This document shows positions 43,404-53,521 of a stretch of 64,000 bases of DNA, in pieces (within the stretch, counting starts at the first letter, position 1; the number at the start of each line of letters is the position of its first letter). The notes below the pieces were generated by a model. The model saw nothing but the letters and a program-made list of their open reading frames with translations. It did no database searches and had not been told where the DNA came from. Origin of the DNA: an uncultured Pelagibacteraceae bacterium (GTDB lineage: Bacteria > Pseudomonadota > Alphaproteobacteria > Pelagibacterales > Pelagibacteraceae); contig CACDZF010000001.1 of the NCBI GenBank assembly GCA_902557385.1, positions 177,840-241,839 on the forward strand. Reading direction: 5' to 3'. The position numbers and the translations under genes are program-made.

Positions 43404-43870
43404 AATCTATAGAAGGAAATTTTGATAACAAAGAAGTAGATGAACTATTAAATAAACATTTTATCGAATTAAGATCAGTCTCGCCTGAAGGTAGTACGCA
43501 CGTCTTAGATATAAAAGGTTTAAAGGATCCCACAATAAAATTTTGGAGTTTGTGGGAAAGCAATCATCTTATTGGATGTGGCGCTCTAAAGTTTTTGGAT
43601 AAGAATCATGGTGAATTTAAATCAATAAGGATTGCTGATAAATTTAGAAAAAAAGGAAATGGTATAAAGATTATTAAACACCTTATAGAAGAGGCTAAAA
43701 AGCTAAATATAAAAAAAATAAGTATAGAAACTGGTGCTGGTATTTTTTTTAAACCAGCTAGAGATTTATTTATTTTGAGTGGATTTAAATCCTGTGAACC
43801 CTTTGCGCACTATCAGAAAGATATTAATTCTGTTTATATGAGTTTGCTAATTAATAATGATAATGCTTAA
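43400..43870 (+). CDS. GNAT-family N-acetyltransferase
   Basis: A 156-residue GNAT-fold protein. HLIGCGALKFLDKNHGEFKS is followed by the acetyl-CoA site IADKFRKKGNGIKIIKHLIE (R-x-x-G-x-G/N pattern, about residue 80) and ISIETGAGIFFKPARDLF. Substrate unknown. Coupled to the MBL-fold gene upstream; converges on the lipoprotein gene with 3 bases between. Confidence 0.86.
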   Translation: MKSIEGNFDNKEVDELLNKHFIELRSVSPEGSTHVLDIKGLKDPTIKFWSLWESNHLIGCGALKFLDKNHGEFKSIRIADKFRKKGNGIKIIKHLIEEAKKLNIKKISIETGAGIFFKPARDLFILSGFKSCEPFAHYQKDINSVYMSLLINNDNA

Positions 43871-43873
43871 TTA

Positions 43874-44242
43874 TTAAAAAAGTATAAATTGGTCCTCTAA
43901 AATTTGTTTTGAATCAGGTTCTATTTTTTTTTCAACTTTAAGAGCTAATTTTTTCTTAGGTTTCCTTAAAACTTCTTTAAAATCATCGACGTTATCCTTT
44001 AAAATAAGGTTTAAATCACCTTCAAACTCGTCATCGGGGTCTAAAAAAGAAGTGACATGTTCAATCGTTGATTTGCCAGTTGTATGATAAATAATATTAT
44101 TGGAAGCATAAGATATACCGGCCTGATAAACATTACCTGAAGTTCCTACTGTTATAGCGGGACCTAAAAACGCAGTAGCTTCAATACATCCATTTAAAGT
44201 TATCAAACTTATGAACAAAATGCTTAATTTTTTTATTTTCAC
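43874..44242 (-). CDS. Predicted lipoprotein, 122 aa, unrecognised
   Basis: A 122-residue protein with a lipoprotein signal (KIKKLSILFISLITLNGCIE, the lipobox LNGC at about residue 19). The exported part has a Gly/Ala-rich stretch (LGPAITVGTSGNVYQAGISY) and then a Lys- and Asp-rich tail. No known domain. It should be tethered to a membrane through its Cys. Single gene, preceded by about 170 bases of AT-rich DNA in which I see no gene. Confidence 0.75.
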   Translation of the reverse strand: MKIKKLSILFISLITLNGCIEATAFLGPAITVGTSGNVYQAGISYASNNIIYHTTGKSTIEHVTSFLDPDDEFEGDLNLILKDNVDDFKEVLRKPKKKLALKVEKKIEPDSKQILEDQFILF

Positions 44243-44416
44243 TGATTCGGCTCCCGTTTTTAATTATAGATAAATAAAAATTATAACAACGAGCTTTTTG
44301 AACTTACTAACAGGTTCAAAATTAAACTAAAAGTAGAATTAGGTGTATTAATTATTTTTTTTAATTATTAGTAGATATGTTTTTGTTTTAAAAATAAGTT
44401 AATAAAATTGTAACAA

Positions 44417-45670
44417 ATGAAAAATAAAAACATCTTAGATTTATCTAAACAATATAATAATTATATTTATCCAAAGCCAACTGAAAACTTACATGAAGAA
44501 TGGATTAAAAAAAATCGTTTTCAAATTTGTGATCCTAATTACTGTTGGCATAGATTGTGGCCCGAGAAACCATACAACACGAGAAGACTTGATGTTTTAA
44601 TTGCTGGCTGTGGATCAGATCAGGCTGCAATATTAGCAAAATGCAACCCTAACCATAACTTTGTTGGTATAGATTTATCTGAAAATAGTCTCAAACATGA
44701 AAAAAAACTTATTGAAGAAAATAAAATTGAAAATTTAAAGCTTCATCATAATGATTTTAGAGCAGTAAAATTTAAGAAAAAATTTGATTATATTATTAGT
44801 TCAGGAGTAATACATCATTTGGATGATCCTGGGACAGGTCTGAAATATTTTAATCAAAACTTAAAAGACGAAGGTATAATTTATATAATGGTTTATGGAG
44901 ATAAAAAATCATATGCAACAAATCAGGTAAAACAATTATTTAAAAAATTAAACTTAAAACAAAATCAAGAATCCATAGATTTTGTAATGAATACCATTAA
45001 TAAATTAAATAACTTACACCCAGCAAAAATATTTGCAAATACAGAGATAAAGCAAGATTTAACACACTCTTCTGGAGTTGTTGATTTTTTTCTACATAAA
45101 AAAGAAAATTTTTTTTCGATTAAGGATTTTATTAAATTGTTAGATAAAAATAAATTAATTATAAAAAATTTTGCCAATGGAAGAGTAAAGCCTTTAACTA
45201 AATTTTTTACTGATGCACCTCTACATATTAAAGAAAAAATTAACTCTTTACCCATCGAGGATAAGTTAGAAATTTCACAAATATTAAATTGGAATGATCG
45301 AAAAATTGATCTCATTTGTTGTAAAAGTGAAAATAAAAAAAACTCTGTAGTCTATAATAAGATTAATTTTGAAAAAATTTATACTTATCAGTATCATGGG
45401 GTTGAGTATAAAATCGATGGATCAAATATTAAAATAAATGACAAAATTAATAACGGATTTTTTAATTTAGATTTTGCAAATAATAAATTTAAATTTTCAG
45501 ATATTTTAAATGGAAAAAAAACTCTTCTAGAAGTAACAAAAGATTTTGATAAGACTGAAGGAAAAAATTTTATTAATAAGATTATTTTTATGATTGAAAA
45601 TTCTATATTAGATTTTTCCTATCATCCTATTGCCGACTACAAAAAATATTATTCTATTAAAACTAATTAA
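44417..45670 (+). CDS. Class I SAM-dependent methyltransferase with C-terminal extension
   Basis: A 417-residue protein. A Rossmann methyltransferase domain fills residues about 50-180: LDVLIAGCGSDQAAILAKC (motif I), FVGIDLSENSLKHEKKL (motif II), and FDYIISSGVIHHLDDPGTG (motif IV/V with HHLDDP). The last 90 residues (from about 325) have a PqqD/winged-helix-like look (FKFSDILNGKKTLLEVTKDF) and are separate from the catalytic domain. Substrate unknown. The gene converges on soxG with no gap. Confidence 0.85.
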   Translation: MKNKNILDLSKQYNNYIYPKPTENLHEEWIKKNRFQICDPNYCWHRLWPEKPYNTRRLDVLIAGCGSDQAAILAKCNPNHNFVGIDLSENSLKHEKKLIEENKIENLKLHHNDFRAVKFKKKFDYIISSGVIHHLDDPGTGLKYFNQNLKDEGIIYIMVYGDKKSYATNQVKQLFKKLNLKQNQESIDFVMNTINKLNNLHPAKIFANTEIKQDLTHSSGVVDFFLHKKENFFSIKDFIKLLDKNKLIIKNFANGRVKPLTKFFTDAPLHIKEKINSLPIEDKLEISQILNWNDRKIDLICCKSENKKNSVVYNKINFEKIYTYQYHGVEYKIDGSNIKINDKINNGFFNLDFANNKFKFSDILNGKKTLLEVTKDFDKTEGKNFINKIIFMIENSILDFSYHPIADYKKYYSIKTN

Positions 45671-46258
45671 TTAAATGCTTTTATAACCGAATTCCAAGCT
45701 AGCGTCTGTTATAGAGTGATATAAAGACTCTCCAAAACTCCTTAGTACAAATAATCTTATTTTTTCTGGAGAATCATCTATCAAATCAATGGTAAGTGTA
45801 ATTCCATGAAAAATTGAGTTTGCGCAATTATTTTTATTTAATTCGTTAAAATTGAAAGGGCATCCTTTTTTTAATACCTCTTTTGAATATTTCCCTTCAA
45901 TTTCAATAATAGCTCTTGAATATGATAAATCTGTAATTGCAAAATCAGTTTCTTTAAAAATATTAGTTACCTTTGATAATATGTCAGCATTTTCTGATGC
46001 TACTAGCCAAGTATTTGGTGATGACCATAAAATTCTTGTTTCTTTATTTGTAACAACCAAATTTGGTTTATCACTTAATGCGAGTCCATCAATTTTTAAA
46101 TCTGTTATAGAAACAATTGAATTTTTATATTTTGCAATTTGTAAAATTTTAAGATTACTTACTTCTTTGACTTTAATAAGATCTTGTTCATTTTTATTAT
46201 CATAATCTCCATATATTCCTTTCTTATGTATTTCTTGAAGGGGTGACTGGTTTTTCAT
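45671..46258 (-). CDS. soxG: Sarcosine oxidase gamma subunit SoxG
   Basis: A 195-residue protein of the SoxG family. It is similar to the aminomethyltransferase-like fold of SoxA and starts SPLQEIHKKGIYGDYDNKNE. Recognised features are TRILWSSPNTWLVASE, AITDLSYSRAIIEIEGKYSK and FVLRSFGESLYHSITDASLE. It overlaps soxA by 4 bases (ATGA). SoxG helps stabilise the tetrameric complex. Confidence 0.9.
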   Translation of the reverse strand: MKNQSPLQEIHKKGIYGDYDNKNEQDLIKVKEVSNLKILQIAKYKNSIVSITDLKIDGLALSDKPNLVVTNKETRILWSSPNTWLVASENADILSKVTNIFKETDFAITDLSYSRAIIEIEGKYSKEVLKKGCPFNFNELNKNNCANSIFHGITLTIDLIDDSPEKIRLFVLRSFGESLYHSITDASLEFGYKSI

Positions 46259-49251
46259 GATCTTACCCTTTCACCTTTTGGATCTACATAATGTGATGAA
46301 ACTATTTCCACAGGAATAGACTTGTTTTTAAGTGGAGAAAGTGCATAAAGTTTCTTTCCAATCATATTTTTTCCATCTTTTAAAATAGCTAAAGAAAAAG
46401 GATTATTATATTCAACACTCCAACATGATGCTGAAATGTGTCCCAATTTAGGATTTGGTAGTTTTGCGTTTGCTTCTTTGACTAAATGTGATCCTTCTGG
46501 AATACTTGTTTTTTTATCCAGTGGAACAACTCCAACAACTTTCTGTCTCTCGTTTGAATTAAAAGCTTCTCTATTTAATGATCTTTTTCCAATGAAATCT
46601 TTCTTTTTACTTATTAGACCGTCTAGTCCATTATCGTATGGTATAGTTCTGCCATCTAATTCGGTTCCGGCTACGTGTCCCATTTCAATTCGTAAAGTAG
46701 ATAAAGCCTCTGTGCCATATGGTTGAATGTTAAACTCGTTACCAACTTCAATTATTTTTTCCCACATGAAATTACCAAAATCTGACTCAACGTTTAATTC
46801 GTAAGCTAGCTCTCCAGAAAAAGAAATCCTAAAAATTCTAGCTGGTATACCGAATAAATTTGCTTCAGTATATCCCATGAAAGGTAAACCTTCATTTGAA
46901 AGATCTTTATCTGGAAATAGTTTTTGTAATAATGTTCTAGATTTAGGACCAGCTATTGCCGCTCCTGCCCATTGTTCAGTTGTTGATACAACATTTACAT
47001 TTAACTCTGGCCAAACTAATTGTAAATAATATTCTAAGTGGGACAAAACATTTGCTGCTTGAGCAGTTGTAGTTGTCATATGATAATGGTTTTCAGAAAT
47101 TCTTGTAGTTGTACCATCGTCCATTACTATTCCATCTTCTCTCAACATTACTCCATATCTTGCTTTACCAACCGGCAACTTTAACCAAGCGTTTGTATAA
47201 ACTCTATTTAAAAATTCTGCTGAGTCTGGGCCCTTGATATCTATTTTTCCTAATGTAGTAACATCACAAACTCCTACATTTTTTCTGACATTCTCAGCCT
47301 CTCTTTTTGATGCTTCAAATAATCCTTCATTTCCTTTTTTATAGTATCTTGGTCTTAGCCATATACCTGCATCTACAAATACTGCATTGTTTTTTTTATG
47401 CCATGAATGCATTGGAGATTTTCTAGTTGGTTTAGAGTGTTTTCCCACTTCTCTACCTACTATTGCCCCGATTGAAACTGGAGTATAAGGAGGTCTAAAA
47501 GTTGTATGACCGACTGAAGGTACAATTTTATTTTCTACATCGGAGACGAGTTGCAAACCATTAAGATTACTTGTCTTTCCTTGGTCAGTCGCCATTCCTA
47601 ATGTGGTATATCTTTTTACATGTTCAATTGATCTATATCCCTCCCTTAAAGCTAACTCTATATCAGAAACAGTAACATCATTTTGAAAATCTAAAAATCT
47701 TTTATAATGCTTTTTATCTGGTAGTGGCACACACCAAAACTTATCATGACTAGTATAATTTTTTTCAGAAACTTGAGGAATTGAAACTTTGTTATCCTTA
47801 TTAGTTATTTTTTTGGATAATTCATATCCTTTTTCGAATGAAGTGTTTATTGTTTCTTCTAGATTAAATATACCATTTGCAGAGCCAATAGTTGTTTCGT
47901 TTTGTTTTGATTTGCCAGGAACAAAAGCGTCAATTTTATCATCAAACTTTGTTTTATTTCCTGATTGAGAAGACAAGTGAATACTTGGTGTCCAAAAACC
48001 AGATACACAAATACAATCACAATTAATTTTTTCTATTATTCCTAAATCCTTTTTATTAGCTGATATTTGAGCAATTTGTGCTGAATTAACTTTCTTATAT
48101 CCATTTGCAGCAACTACCACATGAGAAAACTTTATATTTATACCCAAATTTTTAGCCTCATCTACTATTTCTGATTTTGGATTCGATCTTGTGTCTAATA
48201 TAATTGGTTCAATTCCATTATTTTTAAATTCAATAGCTGTTTCATAAGCACTATCATTGTTTGTAAAGATTATAGGTTTTTTACCAACCAAAACTCCATA
48301 AATTTTTAAATATTCTTTTGCAGCTGAAGCTAGAACGACTCCTGGTGTATCATTATTTCCAAATACAATAGGTCTCTCAATCGAACCTGAGGAAATTAAG
48401 ACTTCTTTAGCTCTTACATACCAAAGTCTTTGCTTTGGAATATATTTTTTTGTTTTTGGTAAGTGGTCACTTACTTTTTCAGACATTACTAGCATGTTAT
48501 GATCGTAATAACCAAATACTTGTGCTCTATTTTTAACCGTTACATTTGGCATTTCTCTTAGTTCGGCAATAATTTTATCTGCCCAGTCTTTGCCACTTTG
48601 GTTGCCAATATTTACGTTACTTGTTAATAAACTGCCCCCGAAACGTGGTTTTTCTTCAGCTAAAATTATACGTGCACCATTTTTTGCTGCTGCATAGGCA
48701 CCAGCTAAACCTGCGGGGCCCGAACCTGCAATTAATAGGTCACAGTATTCATACTTGTGTTCATATCTTTCACTATCATATTTAGTAGATGCAACTCCAA
48801 ATCCAGCTGCTTTCCTAATGAATGGTTCATAAATTCTATACCAAAAACTTTTTGGCCACATAAAAGTTTTATAATAAAAACCTGCTGGTAAAAATTTATT
48901 GAAAAAATTGTTTATTGCTCCAATGTCAAAGTTTACACTCGGCCAACAATTAACACTTTTTGCCTCCAATCCTTCAAATAGTTCTTGCTCTGTAGCTCTT
49001 ACATTTGGTTCAGTTTCATTATTTCTCACCATTTGAACAATTGCATATGGCTCATCAACTCCAGCTCCAAAAAAACCTCTAGGTCTATGATATTTAAAAC
49101 TTCTACCAACCAGATGAACTCCATTAGCTAATAGTGCAGATGCTAAAGTATCACCTTCATAACCAAAATATTTTTTCCCATTAAATTTAAAAGATATTTT
49201 TTTATCTCTATTAATTAATCCAATATTATTTAATCTATAAATTTGACTCAT
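46255..49251 (-). CDS. soxA: Sarcosine oxidase alpha subunit SoxA
   Basis: A 998-residue fused protein of typical length. The N-terminal half is an NAD/FAD region: LVGRSFKYHRPRGFFGAGVD, DLLIAGSGPAGLAGAYAAAK, LAEEKPRFGGSLLTS, ISSGSIERPIVFGNNDTPGV. From about 610 a GcvT-like THF-binding domain begins (VCDVTTLGKIDIKGPDSAEF, then GLPFMGYTEANLFGIPARIF). The enzyme oxidises sarcosine to glycine with methylene-THF formation. Overlaps soxG; soxD ends 3 bases upstream. Confidence 0.95.
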   Translation of the reverse strand: MSQIYRLNNIGLINRDKKISFKFNGKKYFGYEGDTLASALLANGVHLVGRSFKYHRPRGFFGAGVDEPYAIVQMVRNNETEPNVRATEQELFEGLEAKSVNCWPSVNFDIGAINNFFNKFLPAGFYYKTFMWPKSFWYRIYEPFIRKAAGFGVASTKYDSERYEHKYEYCDLLIAGSGPAGLAGAYAAAKNGARIILAEEKPRFGGSLLTSNVNIGNQSGKDWADKIIAELREMPNVTVKNRAQVFGYYDHNMLVMSEKVSDHLPKTKKYIPKQRLWYVRAKEVLISSGSIERPIVFGNNDTPGVVLASAAKEYLKIYGVLVGKKPIIFTNNDSAYETAIEFKNNGIEPIILDTRSNPKSEIVDEAKNLGINIKFSHVVVAANGYKKVNSAQIAQISANKKDLGIIEKINCDCICVSGFWTPSIHLSSQSGNKTKFDDKIDAFVPGKSKQNETTIGSANGIFNLEETINTSFEKGYELSKKITNKDNKVSIPQVSEKNYTSHDKFWCVPLPDKKHYKRFLDFQNDVTVSDIELALREGYRSIEHVKRYTTLGMATDQGKTSNLNGLQLVSDVENKIVPSVGHTTFRPPYTPVSIGAIVGREVGKHSKPTRKSPMHSWHKKNNAVFVDAGIWLRPRYYKKGNEGLFEASKREAENVRKNVGVCDVTTLGKIDIKGPDSAEFLNRVYTNAWLKLPVGKARYGVMLREDGIVMDDGTTTRISENHYHMTTTTAQAANVLSHLEYYLQLVWPELNVNVVSTTEQWAGAAIAGPKSRTLLQKLFPDKDLSNEGLPFMGYTEANLFGIPARIFRISFSGELAYELNVESDFGNFMWEKIIEVGNEFNIQPYGTEALSTLRIEMGHVAGTELDGRTIPYDNGLDGLISKKKDFIGKRSLNREAFNSNERQKVVGVVPLDKKTSIPEGSHLVKEANAKLPNPKLGHISASCWSVEYNNPFSLAILKDGKNMIGKKLYALSPLKNKSIPVEIVSSHYVDPKGERVRS

Positions 49252-49254
49252 AAT

Positions 49255-49521
49255 TTATATATCCTTATCAGCCTCTACTGTTTTAAAAATTTCGTGGGTT
49301 ACTGTGTCTCTTTGAACTTTAATCCACTGTCTACATCCTGAAATATGATGCCAAAGCTCTATATGTTTACCTCTTGGACTTTTTCTATTGTAAACAAAAT
49401 TATTCCATTCTACATCTGAAATTTCTTTGTTTAAAGCTGGCCTTTTTACAGTTCCATCTCCACCATACGCAAATTCATTTTGAGATCTTAATCCGCAATA
49501 AGGGCACTTAATATACAACAT
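49255..49521 (-). CDS. soxD: Sarcosine oxidase delta subunit SoxD
   Basis: An 88-residue zinc subunit. Features are MLYIKCPYCGLRSQNEFAYG (CxxC) and VEWNNFVYNRKSPRGKHIEL and WHHISGCRQWIKVQRDT, giving the Cys3His zinc site. It adjoins soxB (no gap) and soxA (3 bases). Confidence 0.94.
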   Translation of the reverse strand: MLYIKCPYCGLRSQNEFAYGGDGTVKRPALNKEISDVEWNNFVYNRKSPRGKHIELWHHISGCRQWIKVQRDTVTHEIFKTVEADKDI

Positions 49522-50778
49522 TTAAGAAATCCACGTTTTTGTACCAAGGCCTTTTTCATCAATTAAATATCCTGTATTAAATCTATTTAAATTAAATCCA
49601 GCATTTAAATCATGCACCCTGTCTTGTGCAATCGTATGTGCAAATGTCCAGCCTGATACTGGTGTAGCTTTAAAACCACCATAGCACCATCCACAGTTTA
49701 AATATAATCCATCTATATGTGTTTTATCAATAATTGGAGAACCATCCATTGACATGTCCATAATGCCACCCCACGTTCTAAGCATTTTAAGTTTACTTAA
49801 GAACGGAAGCATCGCTATTCCTTCAGTAAGAACATGTTGCAAAGTAGGTAAATTTCCTCTTTGAGCATAGCTGTTATACCCGTCTAAATCTCCTCCCATT
49901 ACCATTTCACCTTTGTCCGACTGGCTACAATAAAAATGTCCTGCGCCAAAAGTTACAACATGATCTAATAAGGGTTTAATTGGCTCAGACACACAAGCTT
50001 GTAGCAAATGAGTTTCTAAAGGTAATGTCATATTTAACATTTCTGCTAAAATAGAAGTGCTTCCAGCAACACAAAGTCCAACTTTTTTTGCCTTAATATT
50101 TCCTCTTGATGTTTTGATTCCTTTTATTTTTCCATTTACAACGTCAAATCCATTAACCTCACAATGTTGTATTATATCTACACCCATTGAGTCAGCTTGC
50201 CTTGCATAGCCCCACGCCACAGCATCATGTCTTGCAGTTCCACCACTTGGTTGCATTAATCCACCAAAAATTGGAAATCTTACATTTTCTGAAAAATCTA
50301 ATATAGGAACTAATTTTTTTACTTCTTCTCTTCCTAAAAGTTGAGCATCAATTCCATTTAATCTCATAGAGTTTCCTCTGCGTGCATATGCATTCATTTG
50401 TGCATCGGAGTGAGCCAAATTGATTATACCTCGAGGAGAATACATGACATTAAAGTTAAGCTCTTGACTCATATCCCTCCATAGCTGCATCCCTTTTTCA
50501 TAAAACAATCCATTTTCGTCATGCATATAATTTGATCTTAGTATTGTTGTATTCCTGCCTACATTTCCTCCACCTATCCAACCTTTCTCTACAATAGCAA
50601 CATTGGTAATATTATGTTCTTTGGCCAAATAATATGCTGTAGCCAGACCGTGACCCCCACCACCAATTATTATTACGTCATATTCCTCTTTAGGAGTCGG
50701 GTCTTTCCAGGCAACTTGCCAATCTTTGTGGCCATTTAAGGCGTTTTTAAATAAACTAAAGGCTGAATATTTTTGCAT
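49522..50778 (-). CDS. soxB: Sarcosine oxidase beta subunit SoxB
   Basis: A 418-residue FAD oxidoreductase of the DAO family. N-terminal FAD site YDVIIIGGGGHGLATAYYLA, then GWIGGGNVGRNTTILRSNY, LMQPSGGTARHDAVAWGYAR and the C-terminal YLNCGWCYGGFKATPVSGWT. It holds the covalent FMN/FAD site region and catalyses sarcosine oxidation. First gene of the soxBDAG operon, divergent from fhs across about 136 bases. Confidence 0.95.
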   Translation of the reverse strand: MQKYSAFSLFKNALNGHKDWQVAWKDPTPKEEYDVIIIGGGGHGLATAYYLAKEHNITNVAIVEKGWIGGGNVGRNTTILRSNYMHDENGLFYEKGMQLWRDMSQELNFNVMYSPRGIINLAHSDAQMNAYARRGNSMRLNGIDAQLLGREEVKKLVPILDFSENVRFPIFGGLMQPSGGTARHDAVAWGYARQADSMGVDIIQHCEVNGFDVVNGKIKGIKTSRGNIKAKKVGLCVAGSTSILAEMLNMTLPLETHLLQACVSEPIKPLLDHVVTFGAGHFYCSQSDKGEMVMGGDLDGYNSYAQRGNLPTLQHVLTEGIAMLPFLSKLKMLRTWGGIMDMSMDGSPIIDKTHIDGLYLNCGWCYGGFKATPVSGWTFAHTIAQDRVHDLNAGFNLNRFNTGYLIDEKGLGTKTWIS

Positions 50779-50914
50779 AAGAAAATTTTATAGTAATAAG
50801 TATAATTAGTTCTTTATTTTTTTTATATATAATTTTTAGAACTTTCAAAATTCCAAAAAAAGAGATACTAATCCAGCTTCAAATGGTTTGGAGGGCTATA
50901 AAAAGCCATTATTT

Positions 50915-52600
50915 ATGAGAAAATTTAAATCAGATATAGAAATTGCCAGAGCGGCAAAAATGAAGCCCATTCAAGAAATTCTTGATGGTATAAATGTCCC
51001 AGATAAACCTGAGGCCTATAGTCCAATTGGAAGATATATGGCTAAAATTAAATCAGATTATTTAGAAAAAATAAAAGATAAAAAAAATGGAAAACTAATT
51101 TTGGTTACAGCCATTACACCAACGCCTGCTGGTGAAGGTAAAACAACAACATCAGTTGGTCTTTGTGATGGTTTAAATAAAATTGGAAAAAAATCTATAG
51201 TTTGTCTTAGAGAGCCAAGTTTAGGACCATCATTTGGAATGAAGGGAGGAGCTGCTGGAGGTGGTTATGCACAAGTTGTTCCAATGGAACAAATAAATTT
51301 ACATTTTACAGGAGATTTTCACGCTATTACTTCTGCACATAATTTACTCTCAGCGCTAATAGATAATCATATTTATTGGGGTAACAAATTAAATATAGAT
51401 GTAAGAAGAATTGTATGGAAAAGAGCGATAGATATGAATGATAGATCATTAAGATCTATTGTTGTCGATCTTGGAGGAATTGCAAATGGATATCCAAGAC
51501 AAGATGGTTTTGATATATCTGTAGCTTCTGAAATTATGGCAATCTTTTGTTTGTCTAAAGATTTAAAGGATTTAGAAAAAAGAATTGGAAATATTACTAT
51601 TGGGTATACAAGAGATAAAAAACCAATTTATGCTAAAGATCTTAAGGCAGAAGGACCAATGACTGTTCTTTTAAAAGATGCAATTAGACCAAATGTTACT
51701 CAAACTTTAGAAAATAATCCTGCTATTATTCACGGAGGGCCATTTGCGAATATCGCTCATGGATGCAATTCAGTAATTGCAACAAAGGCTGCATTAAAAT
51801 TATCAGATTATGTAATCACAGAAGCTGGATTTGGAGCCGATCTTGGTGCTGAAAAATTTATAGATATTAAATGTAGAAAATCTGGTTTCAAACCAGATTG
51901 CGTTGTCATAGTCGCAACAATAAGAGCTCTTAAAATGCATGGTGGTGTAAAAAAAGATGAATTAAAAAAAGAGAACTTAGAAGCGCTAAAAAAAGGACTA
52001 GCTAATTTAGAGCGACACATAAATAATACCAGAAAATTTGGAATACCTGTAGCAGTTGCTGTAAACCACTTCGCAGCGGACTCAAATAAAGAAGTAAATT
52101 TTCTAATCGATTTTTGTAAAAATTTCGGAGTAGATATATCTTTGTGTACTCACTGGTCAGATGGGGGAAATGGTACTAAAGATCTAGCCAGCACTGTAGT
52201 CAAAATTTGTAAGAAGAGTAAAAACACTTTTAGGTTTTTATATGAAGATAAACTTCCTCTGTTTAAAAAAATTGAAAAAATTGGCCAAGAAATTTATCAT
52301 GCGAGTGAAGTCGTTGCTGATACAAAAGTTCGAAACCAGCTAAAAGATTTTGAAAAAAAAGGATACGGAAAACTTCCAATTTGTGTTGCTAAAACTCAAT
52401 ATAGCTTTTCTACAGATCCGAGTTTAAAAGGCGCGCCTACCGGGCATGTTCTTCCTGTTAGAGAAGTAAGGCTTTCTTCCGGCGCTGAATTCATTGTAGT
52501 TGTATGTGGGGAAATAATGACTATGCCTGGATTACCTGAAAGACCAGCTGCTGAAAATATAAAGGTAAATAAGGATGGCGAGGTAGAGGGATTATTTTAG
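50915..52600 (+). CDS. fhs: Formate--tetrahydrofolate ligase
   Basis: A 561-residue formyl-THF synthetase. I place the start at 50915 ([19 protein letters not shown]), where the family begins, not at the TTG 27 bases upstream. The ATP site is [19 protein letters not shown] (about residue 65), [20 protein letters not shown] follows, and the end is [18 protein letters not shown]. It makes 10-formyl-THF from formate (or the reverse). With sarcosine oxidase next door, it links methylene-THF units to formate and ATP. The 136-base gap upstream contains both promoters. Confidence 0.94.
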   Translation: MRKFKSDIEIARAAKMKPIQEILDGINVPDKPEAYSPIGRYMAKIKSDYLEKIKDKKNGKLILVTAITPTPAGEGKTTTSVGLCDGLNKIGKKSIVCLREPSLGPSFGMKGGAAGGGYAQVVPMEQINLHFTGDFHAITSAHNLLSALIDNHIYWGNKLNIDVRRIVWKRAIDMNDRSLRSIVVDLGGIANGYPRQDGFDISVASEIMAIFCLSKDLKDLEKRIGNITIGYTRDKKPIYAKDLKAEGPMTVLLKDAIRPNVTQTLENNPAIIHGGPFANIAHGCNSVIATKAALKLSDYVITEAGFGADLGAEKFIDIKCRKSGFKPDCVVIVATIRALKMHGGVKKDELKKENLEALKKGLANLERHINNTRKFGIPVAVAVNHFAADSNKEVNFLIDFCKNFGVDISLCTHWSDGGNGTKDLASTVVKICKKSKNTFRFLYEDKLPLFKKIEKIGQEIYHASEVVADTKVRNQLKDFEKKGYGKLPICVAKTQYSFSTDPSLKGAPTGHVLPVREVRLSSGAEFIVVVCGEIMTMPGLPERPAAENIKVNKDGEVEGLF

Positions 52601-53521
52601 TTTTTCCAGCTCATTCCAAAAATCAATTGCTAAATTTTTTCCTGTTAAATTTTTATACTGTGGCAAACCAGTAGGAGAAGTTACATTAATATCTCCTATT
52701 AAATACCCACCAACTAAATCAATTCCTGCAAAAAAAATACCACTTTTCTTTAAGCTAGTAGCAACAATTTTAGAGATTTTTAATTCTTTTGAATTTAGTT
52801 TAGTTTTAAGAGCAATTCCACCTTGAGATATATTGGATAGTATTGAGCCTTTTCTTGGCAATCTTCTTATGGCTCCTTTTACTTTACCGTTAATGATAAA
52901 AACCCTTTTATCTCCTTCTTGAACCTTATATAAATATTTTTGAACCATTACGTGATCAAACTTCTTAATATATTTTTTTAAAATTCCTTGGTTTAACGTT
53001 TTATTAATGTAGATAATATTTTTACCTGCATAACCATGAATTGGTTTAACTACAATTTTTTTATTTTTCTTCAGAAAAGAACTTATTTGTTTGATGTTTT
53101 TAGTGAAAATTGTTTCTGGCATATATCTTAAAAATTTAGTTGAATAAAATTTTTCAGATACGTTTCTTATTGAAGTTGGGTTATTAATTATTTTTTTTGT
53201 TTTAATGTGATCCAAAAAATGAGTTGAATTAATATAATCCATATTAAAGGGTGGGTTTTGTCTAATAAAAATAACTTTTGCGTGAGCCAAATCAAATTTA
53301 ATGGTTTTTATTACTTTATAAAATTTTTTAGATTTATCATAAAATCTTACCTTTTTTCCCTCAACCAAAACTTTTGAATTAATTAAATTTAAATCTTTAG
53401 TTTCATACCAAATAATTTGATAATTTCTTTTTTGCGCCTCTAGAGCTAATGAAAGCGTTGTATCAGTTTCTATATTAATTTCGTTTAAAGCATTTGATTG
53501 AATTGCAAGTATTTTTTTCAT
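52592..53521 (-). CDS. gshB: Glutathione synthetase GshB
   Basis: A 309-residue ATP-grasp enzyme, shorter by a few residues than typical (about 315). Motifs are [38 protein letters not shown] (ATP lysine and Gly loop, near 155), [19 protein letters not shown] and [20 protein letters not shown]. It joins gamma-glutamylcysteine and glycine. It overlaps gshA by 4 bases. Its 3' end overlaps the convergent fhs gene by 9 bases. Confidence 0.93.
   Translation of the reverse strand: MKKILAIQSNALNEINIETDTTLSLALEAQKRNYQIIWYETKDLNLINSKVLVEGKKVRFYDKSKKFYKVIKTIKFDLAHAKVIFIRQNPPFNMDYINSTHFLDHIKTKKIINNPTSIRNVSEKFYSTKFLRYMPETIFTKNIKQISSFLKKNKKIVVKPIHGYAGKNIIYINKTLNQGILKKYIKKFDHVMVQKYLYKVQEGDKRVFIINGKVKGAIRRLPRKGSILSNISQGGIALKTKLNSKELKISKIVATSLKKSGIFFAGIDLVGGYLIGDINVTSPTGLPQYKNLTGKNLAIDFWNELEKLK

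Noticed and set aside
44243..44416. tRNA or small RNA in the longest gap
   Set aside because: No T-loop GGTTCRANNCC with matching acceptor arms, and the sequence is AT-rich without stable stems. I see nothing identifiable here.
50779..50914. Possible riboswitch or structured RNA before fhs
   Set aside because: A few short pairable segments (for example GGCT and AGCC) exist, but no conserved core of a glycine, SAM or THF element could be traced by eye.
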